64,000 nt of DNA from Kocuria coralli (GTDB lineage Bacteria; Actinomycetota; Actinomycetes; Actinomycetales; Micrococcaceae), in the NCBI RefSeq assembly GCF_008831305.1, contig NZ_ML708626.1:1-64000 (forward strand), in the 5' to 3' direction. The notes below the pieces were generated by a model. It worked only from the letters and a program-made list of their open reading frames with translations, had not been told where the DNA came from and ran no database searches. This document shows positions 44,728-53,763 of this stretch, in pieces (position 1 is the stretch's first letter; each line of letters opens with the position of its first letter). A program made the translations under genes and the position numbers.

Positions 44728-46119
44728 ATGGCCAACTCACAAGACACCGACCGGAACGAACATCGTGATCAGCCCACCACGCTGGTGATCGCCGGCGCCA
44801 ACGGGGATGTCACCCGTCGTCTGCTGCTGCCCGGCCTCGGAGAGGTGCTCACCCTGGAACCCGGCCGCGAGGTCACGGTGATCGGCACCGCCCGCAGCGA
44901 GGACCCCACCTGGTCCGAGACGGTCCGGGAATCCTTCGCGTCAGTGGATGCCCACGGCCCCGCCGTCGAGCGGGCCTGCAAGACCACGCGTTACATCGAG
45001 GGCGACACCACCGATCCCGAGGACCTGAACGATCTGCTGGAGGCCACGGAGGGTCGCGTGCTCCTCTACTTCGCGCTTCCTCCCGCGGTCACGGAGAAGG
45101 CGCTGCACGCCCTGGCAGAGGTCGACCGCCCGGACGATCTCTGGATCGCCCTGGAGAAGCCCATCGGCACCGACCGGGAGTCCGCAGCCTCCCTGAACCG
45201 GGCAGTGGGCCGGATCGTGCCCGAGGACCGGATTTTCCGCGTCGACCACTTCCTGGGCATGCCCGCCGTCCTCGACCTGGTGGGGCTGCGCCTGGCCAAC
45301 CGCATCCTCGAGCCCCTGTTGAACCGGGACCAGGTGGGCGGCATCGAGATCGTCTTCGAGGAGACACTGGGCCTGGAGGGACGCGCGGACTTCTACGAGG
45401 GCACCGGCGCGATCCGCGACATGCTCCAGTCCCATCTGCTGCAGGTCATGGGCGTACTCATGATGAACGCCCCCGCGGCGCTCGACGACGACGAGATCCC
45501 CGCCCTGATCGCGCACGTCCTGCGGCACACCAGGCCGGCGGGCACCGTGCAGGAGACCACGGTGGCCGGCCGGTACACCGCGGGCTCGGTCGATGGGCGG
45601 GAGCTGCCGGACTACGTGGCGGAAGAGGGCGTGGACCCCGAGTTGCGGACCGAGACCTTCGGGCAGCTCACCGTGGAGGTGGACACCTGGCGGTGGAACG
45701 GCGTTCCCGTGACCCTGCGGTCGGGGAAGGCCGTCGGCAATCCGCGCCAGGAGATCATGGTGCACTTCAAGCCGGCACCGCATGACTACGACAACTACGG
45801 CTCCTGCGCCCCCAACACCTTGCGGATGGGGTTCGAGAACGCCGAGATCACCCTCGAGATCAACGCCGGCGGTCCTTACGACGCCCGGGGCCTGAGCCGG
45901 CTGAGCCTGACCTCATCCACCGGTCCTCAGCCGTTGAGCGCCTATGGCAACGTGATCCGCTGGCTGCTGGACGGCAACCCGGCCTTCTCCGTCTCCGGAA
46001 CGGCCGCCGAACAGGGGTGGCGGATCGTGCAGCCCGCGGTGGATGCGATCGCAGCGGGCGAGGTGGCGCTGCAGGACTACCCCGCGGGCTCCTCGGGCCC
46101 CCGCAAGCCCATCGCCTGA
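44728..46119 (+). CDS. Glucose-6-phosphate dehydrogenase paralogue with altered binding residues
   Basis: A 463-residue member of the Zwf family. The NADP motif is GANGDVTRRLLLP, the catalytic His region is RVDHFLGM, the second catalytic His is in AIRDMLQSH, and VTLRSGKAVG is conserved. Two Lys positions that bind substrate in characterised enzymes (GDLxKRK and RIDHYLGK) are Arg and Met here. There is no opcA, tkt or pgl neighbour as in the main pentose phosphate operon of actinobacteria. It may act on glucose-6-phosphate with changed kinetics or on another sugar phosphate. Confidence 0.82.
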   Translation: MANSQDTDRNEHRDQPTTLVIAGANGDVTRRLLLPGLGEVLTLEPGREVTVIGTARSEDPTWSETVRESFASVDAHGPAVERACKTTRYIEGDTTDPEDLNDLLEATEGRVLLYFALPPAVTEKALHALAEVDRPDDLWIALEKPIGTDRESAASLNRAVGRIVPEDRIFRVDHFLGMPAVLDLVGLRLANRILEPLLNRDQVGGIEIVFEETLGLEGRADFYEGTGAIRDMLQSHLLQVMGVLMMNAPAALDDDEIPALIAHVLRHTRPAGTVQETTVAGRYTAGSVDGRELPDYVAEEGVDPELRTETFGQLTVEVDTWRWNGVPVTLRSGKAVGNPRQEIMVHFKPAPHDYDNYGSCAPNTLRMGFENAEITLEINAGGPYDARGLSRLSLTSSTGPQPLSAYGNVIRWLLDGNPAFSVSGTAAEQGWRIVQPAVDAIAAGEVALQDYPAGSSGPRKPIA

Positions 46120-46137
46120 CCAGTTCTGGCTGGTTTC

Positions 46138-46186
46138 AACACGGATAAGTGCAGATTCGCCCGCCGGATCTGCACTTATCCGTGTT
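46138..46186. terminator. Perfect 19-bp hairpin, family member 1
   Basis: Arms at 46138-46156 (AACACGGATAAGTGCAGAT) and 46168-46186 are exact complements, and three inner pairs extend the stem. It lies between two convergent genes. The core ACACGGATAAGTGCA differs by one base from that of the hairpin at 51981-52039. Confidence 0.72.
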
Positions 46187-46216
46187 CGGAACGTGCGGGG
46201 CGTGCGATCCGGGGCC

Positions 46217-47413
46217 TCAGCGGTCCCTGATCACCCGTTCGGCGCCGGAGACGGCCAAGACGCCGCAGGCTATCCAGATGGCCGCGGCCGGTCCCAGCGG
46301 TGCCGCCACCAGGCCGGCGAGCATCGGCATGCCCACCTGCCCCAGCCGGTTGCCCATCAGCCGGACCGCCAGCGCCGATCCCCTCCAGTGCTCCGGCACC
46401 GCGGTGGTGATCATCGACATGGTCAGCGGCTGGCCCAGTCCGAGGAAGAAGCCGCCGACGGCCAGGAAGATCGCGGCCAGCCATTCATGGGTGATCACCC
46501 AGGGCGGGAAGACCAGGGTGACGGCGGCGACCAGCAGGCAGGTCTTGAGCAGTCCGCGGCGGCTGAACCGTATCGAGAGCCATGGCAGGACGACCCTCGA
46601 GAGGATCGAGGCCCCGCCGCGCACGGCCAGCAGCACGCCCACCACCACGGGGGCGACGCCGGCTTCCTCGCCCACCACCGGCAGGAAGGCCGTGAGGATG
46701 TCGATCATCGCCAGCAGGCCCAGGGAGGTCACCATGTACGGCACCACCCCTCGGGTGCCGAGGATGCGGGGGATGGAGGCAGCCGCATCGTCGTCGTTGC
46801 GCGGCCGCACGGGGCGCAGGGGGACCGCTTCGAATCGGAGCGCCGCGGGGACGACGGCGACCGCCGCCAGGATCGCCCCCACCCACAGTGCGAGATGGAT
46901 CCGCCCCAGGCTCTCCTCTCCGCCGGTGACCGAGGCCGTTCCCAGGAGCGCCCCTCCCAGGATGGGACCGATCATCTGCCCCAGGGAGTAGGACGCCGTG
47001 AACCAGCCGAACCCCGCGTCCAGCTGGTTGTTGGTGGCCGTGCGGGCGATCGTGGTCTGGCCGCCCACGGTGAACGCCAGGTGCCCCATGCCCAGCAGGG
47101 CGCTGGCGAGGGCGACCCCCAGGACGTTGGGGGAGAGCATCAGGCCCACCCCGCCGAGAGCCAGCATGATCACCCCCGCCACGATCATGATCCGCAGGGA
47201 GGCCATCCGGTCGGAGACCTTGCCCAGCCACACCGCCGCGAACAGCGGCAGCAGGGCGTAGGCCGCGGTGACCAGGCCGATCGTGACCGGCCCGGCATCC
47301 AGTGCGATGAGCTTGTACGAGGTGACCGGGCGCAGCAGGTTCAAGCCGCTCTGCGTCAGGGCCCCGGCCGCGCACAGCAGCCAGAGCCAGGTCATGGAAC
47401 GCTGACCGCTCAC
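46217..47413 (-). CDS. MFS family transporter
   Basis: A 398-residue inner-membrane protein with about twelve helices, probably an exporter driven by protons. The loop between helices 2 and 3 carries the family motif as WLGKVSDRMASLRIM. A charged central loop (RPRNDDDAAAS) separates the halves. It follows the glycerate kinase gene with a gap of only three bases, so it is likely co-transcribed; an organic-acid substrate is a guess from that. The GTG start lacks a clear ribosome binding site; an ATG five codons on is an alternative. Confidence 0.85.
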   Translation of the reverse strand: MSGQRSMTWLWLLCAAGALTQSGLNLLRPVTSYKLIALDAGPVTIGLVTAAYALLPLFAAVWLGKVSDRMASLRIMIVAGVIMLALGGVGLMLSPNVLGVALASALLGMGHLAFTVGGQTTIARTATNNQLDAGFGWFTASYSLGQMIGPILGGALLGTASVTGGEESLGRIHLALWVGAILAAVAVVPAALRFEAVPLRPVRPRNDDDAAASIPRILGTRGVVPYMVTSLGLLAMIDILTAFLPVVGEEAGVAPVVVGVLLAVRGGASILSRVVLPWLSIRFSRRGLLKTCLLVAAVTLVFPPWVITHEWLAAIFLAVGGFFLGLGQPLTMSMITTAVPEHWRGSALAVRLMGNRLGQVGMPMLAGLVAAPLGPAAAIWIACGVLAVSGAERVIRDR

Positions 47414-47416
47414 CCG

Positions 47417-48400
47417 CTAGCGACCTGTGCTCCGGCCGGCGACCGTGCGGCCGGCCTGGCGCATGGCCCGGTCGTCAGTGGCGACGAGGACCTCGGCGAA
47501 GTTCGACCGGTACTCCCCCAGATCGTCGTCCACGGAACCGACGACGGCGATCACCGGAAGCCCCGGGCGCAGCCTGCCCACCCGGGCCAGCACCGCGTCG
47601 ATGATCTTGCCCTGTCCCGTCTGGGCGTCGAGCCTGCCCTCGCCCACGACCACGGCGTCGGCCTCCCCCACGTGGTCGTCGAAGCGCACGAAGTCCAGGA
47701 CGTAGTCGGCCCCGGAGACGAGCGCGGCGTCGTACTGCGCCCACATCCCGCCGGAGAAACCGCCGGCCGCTCCCGTGCGTTCCACGCCCAGCGGGTTCCT
47801 GGGCAGTTGCCCGGCCTGCCGGCGCAACCGCGCCGTGATCCGCTCGACGGTCGCCGGGTCGGCGCCCTTCTGAGGGCCGAAGACCTCGCCCGCTCGCTCG
47901 AAAGGGGTCGTGACGTCGGTGAGCACCGTGATCGGCACCGACCCCAGGCCACCGGCCTCCTCTATGGCCCGGATGGCGCCTTCCGCGCCGTCGCTGGTGG
48001 CCGAGCCCCCCGCGGAGACCAGGATCTCCGTGGCACCGTGCCCGACAGCCGCGAGGATGAGCTGGCCGGTGCCGTAGGTGTCGGCCTCGTAGGCGTCGCG
48101 GGGACCGTCGTGGGCCACCGTGATCCCGCTGGCCTGGGCCAGTTCCACGATGCCCACGCCCGCGGGCGTGATCGCGTAGCTGCCGGTGACCGGCGCTCCC
48201 CACGGGTTGCGGACCTCCGCCTCGAAGAAGCGCGCATCCGCATTGGAGGCGAGAGCGGTCAGGGTGCCTTCGCCGCCGTCGGCAAGGGGGAGCTCGACGG
48301 CGGTCTGGCCGGTTTCCCGCACTCCGCGGGCGATCGCGGCGGCCACCTCCACGGCTGTATACGTGCCCTTGAAACTATCCGGGGCGATCAGCACCTTCAT
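47417..48400 (-). CDS. Glycerate kinase
   Basis: A 327-residue GckA/GarK-family (type 1) glycerate kinase that phosphorylates D-glycerate with ATP. Signatures are MKVLIAPDSFKGTYTAVEVA at the N-terminus, PLADGGEGTLTAL, VSAGGSATSDGAEGA, and GAAGGFSGGM with VVVGEGRLDAQTGQGK. The ATG at 48400 has AAGGAG five bases upstream; the longer open frame to 48478 is non-coding. It probably forms an operon with the MFS gene. It connects with the hydroxyacid dehydrogenase at 55 kb as possible glycerate metabolism. Confidence 0.93.
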   Translation of the reverse strand: MKVLIAPDSFKGTYTAVEVAAAIARGVRETGQTAVELPLADGGEGTLTALASNADARFFEAEVRNPWGAPVTGSYAITPAGVGIVELAQASGITVAHDGPRDAYEADTYGTGQLILAAVGHGATEILVSAGGSATSDGAEGAIRAIEEAGGLGSVPITVLTDVTTPFERAGEVFGPQKGADPATVERITARLRRQAGQLPRNPLGVERTGAAGGFSGGMWAQYDAALVSGADYVLDFVRFDDHVGEADAVVVGEGRLDAQTGQGKIIDAVLARVGRLRPGLPVIAVVGSVDDDLGEYRSNFAEVLVATDDRAMRQAGRTVAGRSTGR

Positions 48401-48544
48401 CCAGACTCCTTGCGACGTGTCGGGTCCCGTGCTCCCGCGCCGCGTCCACCGGGCAGGGCCATGGTGCGCGCCGGGCACCGTGTGCGCGGACCCTGTCCAA
48501 GCTACCGGAAGCAGGCTCCCGGGATGCTGCCGTGCCGGTTCCGG

Positions 48545-50221
48545 TCAGCCCTCATGCGTGTCGCCGTACATGTCGCCGGTGGAGGGGACGGCGACGAAGG
48601 GTCTCGGCTCGCCCAGGACGGCGCCCACCCCTTTGCTCGCGATCATGGCCGTGGGCGCGTTGGTATTGCCGGTCGGGACGGTCGGCATCACCGAGGCATC
48701 GATGACCCGCAGTCCGTCCAGGCCGTGGACGCGCAGGTCCTCCGGGGAGACCACCGCATCCGGGCCCGTGCCCATCCTGCACGTGCCGACCTGATGGTGG
48801 TAGGTGGTCACCCACCGCTTGACGTAGGCCTCCTCCGCGGCCTGATCGGCCACCTCGGCGCCCGGGTAGACCTCCACCGCGCCCCAGTCGCCGGCGAGCG
48901 CCGGTGCCGCCACCATGGCGCGCGCCTGGCGCAGCGAGGCGATCAGGGCGGCCAGGTCCCTCGGGTCCGAGAAGATCTCGGGATCCATCTCCGCCGGGTC
49001 GGAGACCCTGGGGCCCGTCAGCCGCAACGTACCGCGCGAGTACGGTCGCACCAGGCCCGCGTGCAGGGTGAAGGCGCTGGCAGGGCCGTCCATGCCGTCG
49101 TCGTACATGGGCACGCTGAAATGGATGGGCTGGGTGTCGGGGAGGGGCAGCTCAGGGTCGGAGCGCCAGAAGAGATGCGTCTGGGTGACGGACCAGTCCG
49201 TGCCGGGGTGCTCGATCTCCCGGGTCGTGGTCTCGGCGATGACCGGGGCGAGGAGGTGATCGTGCAGGTTCTCGCCGACGGGCAGATCCGCCAGGACGGG
49301 GAGGCCGAGCTCCTCCAGGTGGTGAGCGGGGCCGATCCCCGAGCGCAGCAGGATCTTCGGCGAGTCCAGGGCCCCGGCGCACAGGATGACCTCCTCCGCC
49401 CGTTCTTCGCGCCCCTCCCGGTCCGGGTCGTCCAGCGGCGCGTACTCGACGCCCACCACCGTGTTCCCCTCCAGGACCAGTCGCTGGATGACGGCCCCGG
49501 TGATGACCGTGAGCAGCGGGTTGTCGACGACGGGCTTGAGGAACGCCATCCAGGTGTTGAACCGGCGGTCGTCGCGCACGTTGATCTGCTGCTGGGAGAT
49601 GCCCTCCTGATCACCGGCGTTGTAGTCCGGGTTGTACGCGACGCCGACCTGCCCGGCGGCCTCGATGATCGAGGCGAAGATCGGGTTGAGCCGGTAGTCC
49701 TGCCTGACGGGGATCGGCCCGCCGTGGCCCCGGGTCTGCGCGGGGGTCTCCCCCGGGGCCGGGGTGTAGTCCTCCAGGGCCTCGAACCACGGTTGCACGT
49801 CGGCCCAGGACCAGCCGGGGCAGCCGTCGTCCGCCCACCCGTCGTAGTCGGCTGCCGCCCCGCGGACCCAGATGGCGGCGTTGAGGGCGTGGGAGCCTCC
49901 CATGACCCTGCCGCGGGGCCAGTGGATCACCCGGCCGTCCGAATGGGCCTGGGGAACGGTCCGGTAGTCCCAGTCCTCCGGGGAATGCCACAGCTCCCCC
50001 AGTCGTGACACCTGATGTATCGCAGGGTTCTCGTCATAGGCGCCGGCCTCGAAGACCGTCACCCGATGTCCGGCTTCCACCAGCCGGCGGGCCACGATGC
50101 AGCCCGCCGTGCCGGCGCCCACGACGATGAACGACCGCCGCCGCTCGCCGTCGGCGCCCGCACGGGCCTCTCCCTCGTGCTCGGCGTGGTTCCGTCCTGG
50201 GGTACTGGGGCTGCGCGTCAT
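48545..50221 (-). CDS. GMC family FAD-dependent oxidoreductase
   Basis: A 558-residue flavoprotein of the glucose-methanol-choline oxidoreductase family, related to choline dehydrogenases. The FAD motif is FIVVGAGTAGCIVARRL, the GMC signatures are RVMGGSHALNAAIWVRG and GALDSPKILLRSGIG, and the active-site His is in HHQVGTCRMG, followed by GNTNAPTAMIASKG. The first 28 residues are polar. The substrate is an alcohol of unknown identity; choline is possible given the osmolyte transporter at 60 kb, but no betaine aldehyde dehydrogenase is adjacent. Confidence 0.88.
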   Translation of the reverse strand: MTRSPSTPGRNHAEHEGEARAGADGERRRSFIVVGAGTAGCIVARRLVEAGHRVTVFEAGAYDENPAIHQVSRLGELWHSPEDWDYRTVPQAHSDGRVIHWPRGRVMGGSHALNAAIWVRGAAADYDGWADDGCPGWSWADVQPWFEALEDYTPAPGETPAQTRGHGGPIPVRQDYRLNPIFASIIEAAGQVGVAYNPDYNAGDQEGISQQQINVRDDRRFNTWMAFLKPVVDNPLLTVITGAVIQRLVLEGNTVVGVEYAPLDDPDREGREERAEEVILCAGALDSPKILLRSGIGPAHHLEELGLPVLADLPVGENLHDHLLAPVIAETTTREIEHPGTDWSVTQTHLFWRSDPELPLPDTQPIHFSVPMYDDGMDGPASAFTLHAGLVRPYSRGTLRLTGPRVSDPAEMDPEIFSDPRDLAALIASLRQARAMVAAPALAGDWGAVEVYPGAEVADQAAEEAYVKRWVTTYHHQVGTCRMGTGPDAVVSPEDLRVHGLDGLRVIDASVMPTVPTGNTNAPTAMIASKGVGAVLGEPRPFVAVPSTGDMYGDTHEG

Positions 50222-50392
50222 AACACCTTATAGTGATATGAATCACGCACGGGCGCTTGTCCGTGGGTGCTGTGAAGTGTCACCTGCGCGCACCCATGGC
50301 ACCCCGCCCATCCGCCCCGGCGCGGTCACCGCACCTGTGAGCCGTGTCATACGATGACGTATGACCAGTCGATCCACTGAAGGACTCCACCC

Positions 50393-51442
50393 TTGAGCAC
50401 CACCCCCTCCACCCCGGCCGACGGCTCTGACGCCACGCAGACCCCAGCCGGATCCGCGCCCAGGAAACGGCGCCCCATCCTGATGACGGTCTGGGCCATC
50501 TGCGCCGTGGCAGTCGTCGGCGTAGCAACCGCGTTCTCCGTCCAGGCCGCCGACGAGGGCGAGGACATCCGCGCCAACATGACCTTCCTCGCCCCGGCCG
50601 GCCCCGGTGGCGGCTGGGACACCTTCATGCGCGAGATGCAGCAGGCGGACACCGTCAACGGGCTCGTGGGCAACGTGCAGGTGGTCAACGTGCCGGGTGC
50701 CGCGGGCACCATCGGCCTGGGCCGGATCTCCACCATGGAAGGCGACGCCTCCGCGATCATGGTCACCGGCGCGGGACTGGTCGCCGGCGTCGAGCAGCTG
50801 AACGCGCCCGTCTCGCACGACGACGTCACCCCCATCGCCCGGGTGGTGGAGGAGTACGACGTCGTCGTCGTGCCCGCCGATTCCCCGTACGACACCATGG
50901 ACGACCTGGTGGCCGACTGGCAGGAAGACCCCCGCTCGATCGTGTGGACCGGCGGCGGTTCCTTCGACCAGCTCGTGGTCTCCGAGCTCGCCATCGCCGC
51001 TGACGTGGACCCGGCCTCGGTCGCCTATCTGCCCAACTCCGGTGGCGGCGAGGCCACTCAGGCACTCATCACGGGTACCGTCCAGGCCGCCTCGTCCGGT
51101 TACCAGGACGTCGCCGACCAGATCGACGCCGGTCGCCTCAAGGCCCTGGGGCTCGCCGCCCCGGAGCGCATGGAGGAGCTGGACACCCCCACGCTGATCG
51201 AGCAGGGGTATCAGGTCGACCTGGCCAACTGGCGTGCGATCGTGGCTCCCCCGGGGATCACGGACGAGGAGCGCGAGGATCTGACCGCCCTGGTGCGCGA
51301 GACCGTGGAGACTCCGGAATGGCAGAGCGCGGTCGACCGCAACTCCTGGACCGAGGTCTACCTGGACGGCCCCGAGCTCGAGGAGTTCCTGAACACGGAA
51401 CGAACCCGCATCGCCAACCTCTACGAGGAGATGGGCATGTGA
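50393..51442 (+). CDS. tctC: Tripartite tricarboxylate transporter substrate-binding protein
   Basis: A 349-residue secreted binding protein of the TctC/Bug family. After a polar N-terminus of about 28 residues comes a signal-type helix with a probable cut after VQA. Then follow MTFLAPAGPGGGWDTFMREM (ligand loop), VVNVPGAAGTIGLGRIS and ITGTVQAASSGYQDVADQI, all typical of the family. The TTG start is used because AAGGA lies eight bases upstream and the nearby ATG frame stops at once. There is no lipobox. It is separated from tctBA by about 11 kb, yet the window contains only one copy of each. Confidence 0.88.
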   Translation: MSTTPSTPADGSDATQTPAGSAPRKRRPILMTVWAICAVAVVGVATAFSVQAADEGEDIRANMTFLAPAGPGGGWDTFMREMQQADTVNGLVGNVQVVNVPGAAGTIGLGRISTMEGDASAIMVTGAGLVAGVEQLNAPVSHDDVTPIARVVEEYDVVVVPADSPYDTMDDLVADWQEDPRSIVWTGGGSFDQLVVSELAIAADVDPASVAYLPNSGGGEATQALITGTVQAASSGYQDVADQIDAGRLKALGLAAPERMEELDTPTLIEQGYQVDLANWRAIVAPPGITDEEREDLTALVRETVETPEWQSAVDRNSWTEVYLDGPELEEFLNTERTRIANLYEEMGM

Positions 51443-51467
51443 TCCGCGGCCAGCGGGAGCCCGGTGC

Positions 51468-51929
51468 TCAGGTGGCGCTCCGGCGCGTGAGCCGGTGCAC
51501 CAGGAAGACCGCCAGCCCCACCGCGAGCACCACGGCCGCGGTGATCCAGGGGTTGGCCAGCCAGGCGTAGACGACCGCCATGCCCACCGTGCCGTAGATG
51601 CAGCCCCAGATGAAGGTCCCCACCAGCATCGCGGGGATCCAGCGGCTGAGGGGCATGCGGGTCAGCGCGGTGGTCAGGATGACGGCCGTCTGGAATCCGA
51701 TCGTCAGGAAACAGGCGGGCACGGCCAGCACGCCACACCTGTTGACGAAAGCCGCGGCTCGCAGATAGACGGGGGATTCCATCACGCGCTGCACGAACCC
51801 GAGACTGCGGCGGGATCCCTCGGCCGCCGCCCGTCCCAGGCCGAAGATGACCGAGGTCCGGATGATGGCCACCAGCCAGAAGAACAGGATCGCCCATACC
51901 AGGGGGAGCGATTCGATCCAGGAGAGCAC
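51468..51929 (-). CDS. DedA-like small membrane protein
   Basis: A 153-residue protein with four to five hydrophobic helices. The central segment (VPACFLTIGFQTAVILTTAL, then RWIPAMLVGTFIWGCIYG) resembles the SNARE-associated/DedA family of lipid scramblase-type proteins, but it is shorter than usual and lacks the clear GRxxP motif, so the assignment is tentative. It starts at GTG 51929. It is convergent with tctC. Confidence 0.65.
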   Translation of the reverse strand: MLSWIESLPLVWAILFFWLVAIIRTSVIFGLGRAAAEGSRRSLGFVQRVMESPVYLRAAAFVNRCGVLAVPACFLTIGFQTAVILTTALTRMPLSRWIPAMLVGTFIWGCIYGTVGMAVVYAWLANPWITAAVVLAVGLAVFLVHRLTRRSAT

Positions 51930-51980
51930 CCCACAACCCTAGTCCGTCGTCCTGGAGGGCTGTGACGGGCTCCCCGGGAC

Positions 51981-52039
51981 TTCAGGACACGGAAAAGTGC
52001 ATTTCCCCGGCGGAGAAATGCACTTTTCCGTGTCCTGAA
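51981..52039. terminator. Perfect 25-bp hairpin, family member 2
   Basis: Arms at 51981-52005 and 52015-52039 are exact complements around a 9-base loop. The core ACACGGAAAAGTGCA matches the hairpin at 46138 in 14 of 15 positions. It lies downstream of the VOC gene (minus strand) and upstream of the DedA-like gene, so it would end transcription of the former. Confidence 0.72.
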
Positions 52040-52054
52040 CCCCGGACGCAGGTT

Positions 52055-52840
52055 CTACAGCGGCTGCTGGAGCTGGAACGTGGCGCCTTCGGGATCGACG
52101 ACCGTCGTGATCCGGCCGAACTCCGTGTCCTCCGGGCCGTCGGTGGCCTTGCCGCCGGCGGCTTCCAGCCTCTGTATCGCTGCGGCGGAGTCCTCCACCA
52201 TGAAGTAGGTCCGCCAGTAGGACCGGCCGTCGTCGAAGAACGCGTGCGCATCGCACAGCCCGGCCAGGGCGTTGTCCCCTGCACCGTTGGTGACGTACTT
52301 GAAGTCCTCCGTGCCGCCTTCCGGACCCATCCAAGCGATGTCCCAGCCGAACACGTCACGGTAGAAGGGCAGGTCGGCGTCGAAGTCCGAGGTCATGGCC
52401 TCGAACCACACGGCGGTCCCCGGTGTGAGCGGGAGCTCGAAGCCCGCGAACTCCACCGCCTGCCACAAGCCCAGCGATGCCCCCGACGGCGTGGTGAGCA
52501 CCGCCATGTGCCCCGTTCCCTCGACGCGCATCGGCCCCATCTCCAGCCTGCCGTCGGCGGCCTGGGCATCGGCGATGGTCTTCTCGATGTCGTCCGTCGC
52601 CAGATAGAGGGTCCACACCGACGGCGCCTCGATCGGGTTGCCCTCCCCGTCCATGGCGCGGACGAGCCCGCCGATCGGCACACCGTCCTTCTCGATGATC
52701 GTGTAGTGGCCGTATTCCTCGCCCTGGTCCTTGAACTGCCAGCCGAAGAGGCCGCCGTAGAACTTCTGGGCTCCCTCGACGTCCTGGACCATCAGGTCCA
52801 ACCAGGCCGGTGCCCCGCTGGGGTGTGCTTGTGCTGACAT
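52055..52840 (-). CDS. Double-domain VOC family protein
   Basis: A 261-residue protein with two glyoxalase/bleomycin-resistance-type modules (about 8-125 and 140-258). Module one has WLDLMVQDVEGAQKFYGGLFGW and module two has WFEAMTSDFDADLPFYRDVFGW; both end in the family Glu-type segment (TPSGASLGLWQ, DPEGATFQLQQ). Such proteins bind small toxic compounds or act as lyases; no ligand can be inferred. The ATG at 52840 has AAAGGAT upstream. The AraC regulator gene lies just upstream on the same strand and may control it. Confidence 0.87.
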   Translation of the reverse strand: MSAQAHPSGAPAWLDLMVQDVEGAQKFYGGLFGWQFKDQGEEYGHYTIIEKDGVPIGGLVRAMDGEGNPIEAPSVWTLYLATDDIEKTIADAQAADGRLEMGPMRVEGTGHMAVLTTPSGASLGLWQAVEFAGFELPLTPGTAVWFEAMTSDFDADLPFYRDVFGWDIAWMGPEGGTEDFKYVTNGAGDNALAGLCDAHAFFDDGRSYWRTYFMVEDSAAAIQRLEAAGGKATDGPEDTEFGRITTVVDPEGATFQLQQPL

Positions 52841-52967
52841 GACTGCGATCCTTTGCTCTGCGAGCGGGCGGCGGGTCTGGGCCGTGCGGCCGATGACCGC
52901 CCTTGATGCTCTGAGCCTAGGTGGCGGCGATCACGGTGTGGTGTCCGATCCTGCTCTCCTGAGGCCC

Positions 52968-53729
52968 TCAGCCCCGCGCCAGGGAGGGCAGCGCCGTGAG
53001 GACGGGATGCTCCCAGGACATCGCCTCCCGGAACTCCAGGCGGATGGCGTCCCCAGGCCGCACAGGTCCTGGGTGCATGGCCACCAGGGGTTTGAAGGCG
53101 GCGAGCTGATGCATCGGATCGGTCGAGGCGGCATAGGCGGTCGCCAGAACCCACGGGGCCGCGGGGGTGACGGGGAGGAGGAATTCGCCCTGCCCGCGTC
53201 GCAGCACCCCGGACACCGGCCTGCCCAGGGGCACCGGCTGCGGGTAGGCACCGATCCAGACCAGGGGTTCGCGGTGCACCAGGTCGTCCCGAAGGCGGGC
53301 GCGGACGCCGTCGTCGAACACCACGCGCCCCGTGACCGTCCCGGAGGCGAGCGACCCCAGCGTGAAGGGCTGGATCTCCGAGTCCGCCAGGTGATCCGCC
53401 ACGACGCGCAGCTCACCCGGCGCCACGGCGACGGCCTGGGAGAAGCGGCGCGAGAAGGTGCTGACGGAGTTGAAGCCGACCTCGTGGCAGACGTCGATCA
53501 CGGGGAAATCGTGTTCCAGCAGCAGTTCCTTGGCGCGGTGAAAGCGCATGGCGGCCACGTACCGTGCCGGAGTCGTGCGGAAGACCTTGGCGAACAGCCT
53601 GCTGAAGTGGAACGGGCTGTAACCGGCGGAATCGGCCAGGTCACCGACGGAGACGCCGGTGGCCAGATGGTCTGCGACCACGCGGGAGGTGGTCAGGGCG
53701 AATCGCTCCACGAACGGATCGAGCTCCAC
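52968..53729 (-). CDS. AraC family regulator with N-terminal DNA-binding domain
   Basis: A 253-residue regulator with the two helix-turn-helix motifs at the N-terminus (VSVGDLADSAGYSPFHFSRLF and FPVIDVCHEVGFNSVSTFSRRF), reversed from the usual AraC order. A C-terminal domain of about 140 residues is probably a ligand-binding fold. The start is taken as GTG 53729; a TTG further up is possible. Upstream lies a polypyrimidine tract and a large inverted repeat, so its leader mRNA would be very G-rich. The likely target is the neighbouring VOC gene. Confidence 0.82.
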   Translation of the reverse strand: MELDPFVERFALTTSRVVADHLATGVSVGDLADSAGYSPFHFSRLFAKVFRTTPARYVAAMRFHRAKELLLEHDFPVIDVCHEVGFNSVSTFSRRFSQAVAVAPGELRVVADHLADSEIQPFTLGSLASGTVTGRVVFDDGVRARLRDDLVHREPLVWIGAYPQPVPLGRPVSGVLRRGQGEFLLPVTPAAPWVLATAYAASTDPMHQLAAFKPLVAMHPGPVRPGDAIRLEFREAMSWEHPVLTALPSLARG

Positions 53730-53763
53730 GGACTCAATGTATCCGCCGGGCAAGGCCCTGTCA

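Noticed and set aside
46043-50008. 1321-codon open frame on the plus strand
   Set aside because: It spans the opposite strand of three clear genes (MFS, glycerate kinase, GMC oxidoreductase) and has no recognisable domain.
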